This document shows positions 58,508-64,000 of a DNA stretch of 64,000 nucleotides, piece by piece. Both the position numbers and the translations under genes were made by a program. The notes below the pieces were generated by a model that saw only the letters and a program-made list of their open reading frames with translations, was not told the DNA's origin and made no database searches. Where the stretch lies: the NCBI GenBank assembly GCA_963677135.2, contig CAXXLS010000017.1, positions 372,001-436,000 of the forward strand, written 5' to 3'. Source of the DNA: Seleniibacterium sp963677135. Lineage in GTDB: Bacteria; Desulfobacterota; Desulfuromonadia; Desulfuromonadales; Geopsychrobacteraceae. Each line of letters begins with the position of its first letter. The first letter of the stretch is position 1.

Positions 58508-59515
58508 TCAGGGTTTGGGTATGTTCAGATCGGCCGGGGAGACTTTGGTTGCTCCGGCATCGTGCAGCAGCCAGGTTGTGACTGACTGCCATTTTTTGGC
58601 GTAGTCACTGGCCTCTGTCCCGCTGATGTTCATCAGAACCAGATTGTTTGCTTTGACGAATTCTTTGAAGCGGTCCGATTGCGCCCCTTTCTTAAAGGCT
58701 TCGACCAAAGCGGACTTGGCGTTCTCGGGGACGTTGTTTCTGCAGAAAACACCGTAGAAGGGCCCCCAGGGAACGTATTTGGCAAAATCCTGATAGTGGT
58801 CAGTGATGGCCGGGATGTTGACGTCGCCAAGTTGCAGGGGCTGGGAATCGACAACGGCAAGGGCGCGGACCCGGCCGGATCGAATATGTTCGCTGGCTGC
58901 GGCAAGCCCGGCCGGAATGAAATCGACATGGCCGCCAAGCAGTGCGGTAATCCCTGGACCTTCACCTTTGAAAGGCACCGCGGTCACCTCAAAACCGGTA
59001 ACGGTCTGAATCAGCTTGCCGACAACGTAGGGGACGCCGCCGGGGCCCGTCGATCCCATCTTGATCTTGCCGGGTCGGCTGTTAGCGTCATCAACCAGTT
59101 CTTTAAGCGTTTTCCAGGGGCTGTCGGCGTTGACCAGAACGACCGTCAGGCCGCGGGCCAGAATATTGACCGGATAAAAATCCTTGTAGTCAAGTTGCGA
59201 CAACCCCAAGACCCGGTAAAGCTGAGGATTTTCTGCACCGAACAGAAGGGTGTAGCCATCAGCCCGGCTGCTGTAGACAAATTGGGTGGCGATCGCTCCG
59301 GTTCCTCCGGGCTTGTTGACGAGAACAATCTCTTTGCCAAGGAAGGGCTCGACGTTGGGAACAACGGCTCGGGACACGTTATCCATGGCTCCTCCTGCTC
59401 CCCACATGATAATTCCCTGCAGACTTCTGGTTGGAAAGTCTGCCGCGTAGGAGAGTGATGCCAGAAGAATAAACGCCAGGCAGGTTGAAAAAACTTTTCT
59501 GTACCAATTTGTCAT
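58508..59515 (-). CDS. Orphan TctC/Bug-family tripartite tricarboxylate transporter receptor
   Basis: A 335-residue periplasmic binding protein started at the ATG of MTNWYRKVFSTCLAFILLAS; an upstream frame has no support. A signal peptide (ending SLSYA) is followed by FPTRSLQGIIMWGAGGAMDN, VLVNKPGGTGAIATQFVYS, KIKMGSTGPGGVPYVVGKL and GHVDFIPAGLAAASEHIRSG, all typical of the Bug/TctC fold. No TctA or TctB membrane genes are near it. It may serve a remote TctAB, act as a sensor, or simply be a solo receptor. Such orphan Bug proteins are common. Carboxylates are the usual ligands. Confidence 0.92.
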   Translation of the reverse strand: MTNWYRKVFSTCLAFILLASLSYAADFPTRSLQGIIMWGAGGAMDNVSRAVVPNVEPFLGKEIVLVNKPGGTGAIATQFVYSSRADGYTLLFGAENPQLYRVLGLSQLDYKDFYPVNILARGLTVVLVNADSPWKTLKELVDDANSRPGKIKMGSTGPGGVPYVVGKLIQTVTGFEVTAVPFKGEGPGITALLGGHVDFIPAGLAAASEHIRSGRVRALAVVDSQPLQLGDVNIPAITDHYQDFAKYVPWGPFYGVFCRNNVPENAKSALVEAFKKGAQSDRFKEFVKANNLVLMNISGTEASDYAKKWQSVTTWLLHDAGATKVSPADLNIPKP

Positions 59516-59740
59516 GGTTTGCTCCTCCTTCTTGGTTTTCGGGTGACGGTAGTGGCGTGACAACGAGTAGCAGCTGACGATATCAGGCAATCAGATCATA
59601 TTATCCAGTCTCTTCAGAATATCGCAATGGTAAAAACGCTGAAGCCGGTCAGGCCGGGCAGGGTGACACAGGGGATGGTCTGGTGGCCGCGCAGGACGGC
59701 ACCGAACCGGGCGGAAAGAGAGGGGAGAAGGCCGGGCCGA

Positions 59741-59776
59741 TAAAAAAACGGCGGAGCCCTTAAAGGCCCCGCCGTT
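59741..59776 (-). terminator. Intrinsic terminator of TRAP system 3
   Basis: On the minus strand a 12-position stem with one mismatch (59765-59776 with 59747-59758; core AACGGCGG) is followed by seven T residues (the A run at 59742-59748 on the plus strand). It lies 13 bases after the dctP stop and is a textbook rho-independent terminator. Confidence 0.92.
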
Positions 59777-59789
59777 GTCGAACGACTGC

Positions 59790-60806
59790 TTAGTTGCCGC
59801 GAACTTTGGCAATTTCAGCGTAGAAAGCGTCAAGCGTTGCCTGACCGACTTTCGGGGTGTTTTTCTCGTAAACCGGCTTGACGGCGGCCCGAATGCGATC
59901 CATCTCGGCGGGATCGATTTCGTTGACGGCCATTTTGCCTTTGATGAAGTCAAGGGACTTGGACATCTGGGCACGGTTAACTTCGCGCTGGTAGATTTTA
60001 GCTTCCTGCTCAGCTTCGACAATGATCTTCTTCTCGGCGTCATTCAGCTTGTCCCAGGTCCGCTTGCTGACCAGGGTGGACTGGGGAGAATAGATGTGCT
60101 TGGTGAAGGAGAAGTACTTCTGAACTTCGTAGAAACTGGCGAACTGAACGTTGGTAACCGGGTTTTCCTGGCCGTCGACAACGTGCTGCTCAAGGGCGCT
60201 GTAGAGCTCGGGGTAGGGCAGCGGTACGGTGTTGCAGCCCAGGGTGTTGAAGGTGTCGATGAAAACCGGAGACTGGAGGACGCGAAGCTTGATGCCGGAA
60301 AAGTCTTCCAGCTTGGTGATCGGACGAACGTTGTTGGTCATGTTACGGAAACCAAGTTCCCAGTAGCCCAGACCGATCAGGTTTTTGGCCGGAAGTTTTT
60401 CGAACATCATCTTGCCAAAAGCGCCGTCAACGATGGCATCGGCTTCTTTTTCATTATTAAACATGAAGGGGAAATCGAAGATACCGAATTCGGGAACCAG
60501 ACCAACCAGCAGACCGGCGTTCAAAACGGTGAAATCGATGGTTCCACCCTGCAGTGCGGAAACGGTTTGGAGATCGCCGCCCAGCATGCCGCTAGGGAAC
60601 AGTTTGACCTTCATTTTGCCGCCACTTTTGGCTTCAACCAGTTCGGCAAACTTGACGACCCCTTGCCCCTGGGGATGGTCTTTGGTGTTCTGGAAGGCGA
60701 ACTTGAAGGTGTGCTTGTTGATGTCCGCAGCGAAAGAGACTGCGGGGATCATCAGTGCCGCAGCGACGGCGAAAACAATCAGCTTGGTCAGAATGTTCTT
60801 TTTCAT
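59790..60806 (-). CDS. dctP: TRAP transporter substrate-binding protein DctP (system 3)
   Basis: A 338-residue receptor. The signal peptide MKKNILTKLIVFAVAAALMI, ending near VSFAA, is followed by FKFAFQNTKDHPQGQGVVKF and MKVKLFPSGMLGGDLQTVSA. The Arg-containing ligand site is IKLRVLQSPVFIDTFNTLG, and YPELYSALEQHVVDGQENPV is the DctP signature. Here dctP is the last gene (dctQ-dctM-dctP), 185 bases after dctM with a hairpin between, and followed by a strong terminator. It is clearly different from the receptors of systems 1 and 2, so a different ligand is likely. Confidence 0.95.
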   Translation of the reverse strand: MKKNILTKLIVFAVAAALMIPAVSFAADINKHTFKFAFQNTKDHPQGQGVVKFAELVEAKSGGKMKVKLFPSGMLGGDLQTVSALQGGTIDFTVLNAGLLVGLVPEFGIFDFPFMFNNEKEADAIVDGAFGKMMFEKLPAKNLIGLGYWELGFRNMTNNVRPITKLEDFSGIKLRVLQSPVFIDTFNTLGCNTVPLPYPELYSALEQHVVDGQENPVTNVQFASFYEVQKYFSFTKHIYSPQSTLVSKRTWDKLNDAEKKIIVEAEQEAKIYQREVNRAQMSKSLDFIKGKMAVNEIDPAEMDRIRAAVKPVYEKNTPKVGQATLDAFYAEIAKVRGN

Positions 60807-60939
60807 TGGTTTCTCCTTGTTGTGTTTAGGAACTACATTGTTTACTAAGCAGCCAACAACTCCTGGTTTTGAGGATCGTTTGTTTACCTCCTTTGCGGTA
60901 ACCTCGGTATATGTGAGATAGCAACAAAATATTTACAGT

Positions 60940-60976
60940 CCGGCAGATTGAACCGTGTCAGGATTTAATCTGCCGG
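60940..60976 (-). other. Intercistronic stem-loop between dctM and dctP (system 3)
   Basis: CCGGCAGATT (60940-60949) and AATCTGCCGG (60967-60976) form a perfect 10-bp stem with a 17-base loop, just after the dctM stop on the minus strand. It is followed by GACTGTAAATATTTTG. It may be a partial terminator, with dctP having an additional promoter in the 130 bases downstream. Confidence 0.7.
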
Positions 60977-60991
60977 CTAAAACCATCTGTC

Positions 60992-62275
60992 TTAGTGGCC
61001 ACTGAACCATTCTGCGGGGACGGTGACGATGGCCGGGAAAATAATGATGAGCAGCAGGGCCAGCAGTTCGGCCAGAATGAATGGCCAGATTCCCTTTATC
61101 AGATCATCCATGCTGACCTTTCCGACCCCGGCAACAACATTCAGTACTGTTCCGACCGGCGGTGTGATCAGGCCGATGGAGGTGTTGATGATGAACAGAA
61201 CGCCGAAGTAGATGGGGTCGATACCGGCTTTCACAATGATCGGCATCAGCACCGGAGTCAGGATCAGAATGGACGGCGTCATGTCCATGCAGGTGCCGAC
61301 GGCAACGATCAGCAGCATGATGACGGCCATCAGCAGGAATTTATTGTCCAGGAAGGGACCAAGCATCCTGACCACCTGGCCGGGAACATCTCCTACGGTG
61401 ATCATCCATGAAGAAACCAGGGCCGAGCCGACCAGAAAAATGACGACCGATGTCGTCTTGGCCGCAGTGACGAATACCCCGTAAAGCTGGTTGAATTTCA
61501 GTTCCTTGTAGACGAACATGGCAATGAACAGCGCGTACACTGCGACGACAACGGCAGCTTCCGTCGGGGTGAAGATTCCGAATTTGAGACCGAAGATGAT
61601 GATCAGCGGCAGCATCAGTGCCCAGAAACTGTCAAGGATTGCTTTGAAGATTTCTTTGCCTGATTTACGTGGCTGGGGCTGGACATTGTCTTTCCGGCAG
61701 GTCAGCCACCATGCGATGCAGAGGAATAAGGCCATCATGATACCGGGAACAATTCCGGCCATGAACAGCTTGGAAATGGACAGTTCGCTGGCCACACCGA
61801 AGACGATAAACCCGATACTCGGTGGGATGATGGGAGCGATAATCCCCCCTGAAGCGATCAGTCCGCACGACCGCTCTTTGGTATGGCCTGCGTTGACCAT
61901 CATTGGCACCAGGAGGGATGCCAGTGCCGCCGCATCGGCGACAGCTGATCCCGACAATGCTGCCAGCAGAACCGATGCCAGAATGGCAACGAAGCCCAGG
62001 CCGCCGCGAACATGGCCGACCAGGGTTATGGCGACGTTGACGATCCGCTTGGACAGACCGCCGACGTTCATGACCTCGCCGGCCAACAGGAAGAAGGGGA
62101 CGGCCAGCAGGGGGAAACTGTCGGCTCCGTGAATCAGGTTCTGGGCAACGATCTGGGCATCAAAAAAATCCAGATGCACCATGAGCACAATACCGCAGGC
62201 GAGCAGGGCGAATGCGATCGGGGTTCCGATAGCCAGCGTTGCGAACAATGTTCCGAGAAATATTCCTATAACCAC
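60992..62275 (-). CDS. dctM: TRAP transporter large permease DctM (system 3)
   Basis: A 427-residue permease with about twelve helices. Family blocks are LLAVPFFLLAGEVMNVGGLS, AALSGSAVADAAALASLLVP, LIASGGIIAPIIPPSIGFIV, KFGIFTPTEAAVVVAVYALF and TSIGLITPPVGTVLNVVAGV. dctQ lies 28 bases upstream on the same strand. The three DctM proteins of the window are distinct paralogues rather than recent copies. Confidence 0.95.
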   Translation of the reverse strand: MVIGIFLGTLFATLAIGTPIAFALLACGIVLMVHLDFFDAQIVAQNLIHGADSFPLLAVPFFLLAGEVMNVGGLSKRIVNVAITLVGHVRGGLGFVAILASVLLAALSGSAVADAAALASLLVPMMVNAGHTKERSCGLIASGGIIAPIIPPSIGFIVFGVASELSISKLFMAGIVPGIMMALFLCIAWWLTCRKDNVQPQPRKSGKEIFKAILDSFWALMLPLIIIFGLKFGIFTPTEAAVVVAVYALFIAMFVYKELKFNQLYGVFVTAAKTTSVVIFLVGSALVSSWMITVGDVPGQVVRMLGPFLDNKFLLMAVIMLLIVAVGTCMDMTPSILILTPVLMPIIVKAGIDPIYFGVLFIINTSIGLITPPVGTVLNVVAGVGKVSMDDLIKGIWPFILAELLALLLIIIFPAIVTVPAEWFSGH

Positions 62276-62303
62276 AGCTTTAATCCTCCGTATTTGTTAT
62301 GTA

Positions 62304-62882
62304 TTATGACTTGAAGTGCGCCAGCTCTTTTTCGAGCTCTTCCTGCTCGAGAGCTTCATCCGATTCGACTACGCCGATAAGTTTTTCGTCGGCAAGACGA
62401 CCGGACAGGAGCATCACAATGTCATAGAGGATTATTGGAATTGCGGTAGCGCCGAAGACAATTCCAACGCCATAGAAGATGGTTTTTGGCAGGCCGGACG
62501 CCGCGGCGTGAGTGCCGATGTTGAGGATGGTCTGTTCCCAGCCACCGGTCAGGATGAGATAACTGGCGTAAAGCATGATGCACTGCACCAGGAAAAAGCA
62601 GACTTTCTGTGCCGGAACCGGGAGTCGCTTGACAACAGTGTCAACGCCCAGATGGCCGTGCTCACGCATGCAGACGAGGGCGCCAAGAAAAACCATCCAG
62701 ACAAAAAACCAGCGCGAAACCTCCTCGGAAACAGTGATTCCCGTGTTAAATGCATAACGCAGAAAAACGTTTCCAAAAACCAGGACCAGCATGGCTGCCA
62801 TGCAGATGACCATGATGATTTTCAGTAGGTGAAAGTACCCTTCTACGGCCTGAGCGATGAAATTTGTTTTTTTCTTAACCAT
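62304..62882 (-). CDS. dctQ: TRAP transporter small permease DctQ (system 3)
   Basis: A 192-residue protein with four helices. The typical motif is FLRYAFNTGITVSEEVSRWF, then FVWMVFLGALVCMREHGHLG with the family Glu/His. A charged C-terminal tail (DEALEQEELEKELAHFKS) extends beyond the last helix. It is the first gene of the dctQ-dctM-dctP operon; its promoter should lie in the 490-base divergent gap shared with the zinc dehydrogenase gene. Confidence 0.93.
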   Translation of the reverse strand: MVKKKTNFIAQAVEGYFHLLKIIMVICMAAMLVLVFGNVFLRYAFNTGITVSEEVSRWFFVWMVFLGALVCMREHGHLGVDTVVKRLPVPAQKVCFFLVQCIMLYASYLILTGGWEQTILNIGTHAAASGLPKTIFYGVGIVFGATAIPIILYDIVMLLSGRLADEKLIGVVESDEALEQEELEKELAHFKS

Positions 62883-63373
62883 TGTCCTTCCTCACCTGAA
62901 TCAAAAAGTATCGGCTTGAAACAATATCCTTTGAAAACACGGTTCTGATGATTGGCTGTTTGGACTGACAGGACCGTGCTTCCTTGAGACCTGTGGGTAG
63001 ATGGTAATTGTTGCTCTTGCTGCTCCCGGCAAACCTCGATGCGATTTTTGTTTCTCTCCTGGGTGACACAAACAGTGTTCTTGACTTTGTTCGGCTCTTG
63101 TCCTACATAGAAGAACACCGTATCGGAGCCTAGAATATCTACAGCCCGGTATTTTGTCAATCATCTTTTTATTTTTTATCTTTTGCCTGGTAGAATTTTT
63201 GCCATACATGGCGAAGCGGAAGAATGCCCGGGAATTTCATAATAAAAAACTGTCATCCCTGATAAAACGGGGCTGGTCGGCCGAGGCAATAAAATTAGGT
63301 TGCATTTGCCGGGGGAAAATAATAACCTACCAGCCAAGAAGGTAAACCTACCATATAGGATTTGGAGGTACTG
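62883..63373. other. Divergent intergenic region between TRAP system 3 and the zinc dehydrogenase
   Basis: No convincing gene lies in these 491 bases. A 45-codon plus-strand frame from 63208 exists but has no ribosome site. The region should hold both divergent promoters; an exact 9-bp direct repeat (63324-63332 and 63345-63353) lies close to the dehydrogenase start. Confidence 0.5.
63324..63353 (+). promoter_or_regulatory. Direct repeat AACCTACCA upstream of the zinc dehydrogenase
   Basis: AACCTACCA occurs at 63324-63332 and again at 63345-63353, a 21-base period, that is, two helical turns. It ends 11 bases before the GGAGG ribosome site. This could be a regulator half-site pair or an RNA leader element. 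Confidence 0.4.
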
Positions 63374-64000
63374 ATGAAAGCTGCTGTCATAAAAGAAGTT
63401 GGCAAAATAGCAATCGAAGATGTCGAAGTCCCGGTTCCACAGGAAGACCAGGTGCGCATCGCCGTGGAATTAGGCGGAATCTGTGGTTCCGACAATTCAA
63501 TGTATCACGGCAAACTGGCTGCCCCCCTGCCGGTTATTCCTGGCCATGAAGCGGTCGGGAGAATCGATGCCGTCGGTTCCGCTGTCACCTCGTTCACTAT
63601 CGGCCAGCGTGTGACGATTCATCCCAACTATTATTGCGGCGAATGCGATGTCTGCAAAAAAGGATTGACCAATATCTGTCGGTCCAAAGTCCGGCTGGGT
63701 GTGGATATCGATGGCGTTTTTGCTGAATATGCCGTGGTCCCCGCAAAAGCTGTTTTTCCGGTACCGGATTCTCTCCCGAACGAGGTTGCTGTTTTTGCCG
63801 AGCCTCTCGCCGTCAGTCTTCATGGCGTCAAACAGGCGGACATTGCTGAACAGGACAATGTTCTGGTTTTTGGTGCCGGTGTTGTTGGTCAGCTCTGTTT
63901 GCAGTTGGCCCTGCAGCATTCCAGGAATATTACCAACTGCGACCTGATAGCGGCCCGCCTGGATCTGGCCAGAAAGATGGGTGCGCAAAGGGTGATCAGT
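63374..64000 (+). CDS. Zinc-dependent medium-chain dehydrogenase (polyol/sugar-acid type), N-terminal part
   Basis: The first 209 codons of an MDR-family alcohol dehydrogenase; the gene runs off the window. The start follows GGAGG by five bases. Catalytic zinc ligands are Cys37 (GGICGSD), His58 and Glu59 (PGHEAVG). Structural zinc Cys residues are Cys88, Cys91, Cys94 and Cys102 (YYCGECDVCKKGLTNIC). The nucleotide-binding fold begins with VLVFGAGVVGQ. The sequence resembles L-idonate/L-gulonate 5-dehydrogenase and sorbitol dehydrogenase types. It faces away from TRAP system 3, suggesting that it oxidises the imported compound or a product of it. Confidence 0.94.
   Translation, partial: MKAAVIKEVGKIAIEDVEVPVPQEDQVRIAVELGGICGSDNSMYHGKLAAPLPVIPGHEAVGRIDAVGSAVTSFTIGQRVTIHPNYYCGECDVCKKGLTNICRSKVRLGVDIDGVFAEYAVVPAKAVFPVPDSLPNEVAVFAEPLAVSLHGVKQADIAEQDNVLVFGAGVVGQLCLQLALQHSRNITNCDLIAARLDLARKMGAQRVIS

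Noticed and set aside
59775..60848. 357-codon open frame on the plus strand
   Set aside because: It mirrors the dctP gene of TRAP system 3 and has no ribosome site or family motif.
63154..63345. 63-codon plus-strand frame upstream of the zinc dehydrogenase (inner ATG at 63208)
   Set aside because: No ribosome site, no homology recognised, and it covers the presumed promoter region and direct repeat.

Overview
The window looks like a chromosomal stretch of a Gram-negative anaerobe, most likely a Desulfobacterota/Desulfuromonadia-type bacterium. This taxonomic call is an inference. It rests on the order lysS - lolC - lolD - bamA - skp - lpxD - fabZ - lpxA - lpxB - msbA - DUF374 - waaA - lpxK, on the moderately GC-rich coding sequence, and on the wealth of TRAP transporters. 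No rRNA, tRNA or CRISPR array was seen.

Region 1 (1-4.4 kb, + strand) is the tail of a peptide/nickel-type ABC importer operon: the substrate-binding protein end, then DppB- and DppC-type permeases. A free-standing cyclic-di-GMP-binding MshEN domain protein sits between the two permeases. A small unknown protein, the DNA glycosylase mutM and a 4HBT thioesterase follow. Region 2 (4.6-19.3 kb, +) is envelope assembly: lysyl-tRNA synthetase, the lipoprotein exporter LolC/LolD, BamA, Skp, and nearly the whole lipid A-Kdo pathway with the MsbA flippase. A strong terminator/attenuator lies between lpxA and lpxB. Region 3 (19.3-33.3 kb, +) is a surface-polysaccharide cluster. It starts at normal GC with an ELM1-like protein, several glycosyltransferases and a YrbL-type kinase. 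It then becomes AT-rich and ends in a dTDP-sugar module (rfbB, rfbA, WecF-like transferase, ATP-grasp ligase, left-handed-beta-helix acyltransferase, WecE transaminase). That module should make and transfer a 4-amino-4,6-dideoxygalactose sugar, probably modified on its amine.

At 33.3-34.5 kb an intact IS4-family element is inserted, with near-perfect 19-bp terminal repeats and a perfect 9-bp target duplication. It lies exactly at the stop codon of a DUF4019 gene. Region 4 (35.2-38.6 kb, - strand) carries two tandem AEC carriers, an EamA permease and a cupin.

Region 5 (38.9-64 kb) is a catabolic island for small carboxylated compounds. It has three complete TRAP transporters, an orphan TctC-type binding protein, a thiamine-diphosphate lyase/ligase, two DapA/NanA-type pyruvate aldolases and two paralogous TIM-barrel sugar isomerase-like enzymes. 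It also has a Gfo/Idh/MocA dehydrogenase, an FGGY kinase with a fucose-isomerase-like partner, a CoA-acylating aldehyde dehydrogenase, an FCD-type GntR regulator and, at the right edge, a zinc MDR polyol/sugar-acid dehydrogenase. Together these suggest uptake of sugar acids or related hydroxy- or sulfo-carboxylates, oxidation/isomerisation, aldol or TPP-dependent cleavage to pyruvate-level products and aldehydes, and thioester-forming aldehyde oxidation. The true substrate cannot be read from sequence. A notable feature of this island is the number of perfect stem-loops between cistrons, especially beside each dctP gene, and a divergent promoter with GT..AC palindromes that fit a GntR/FCD operator.
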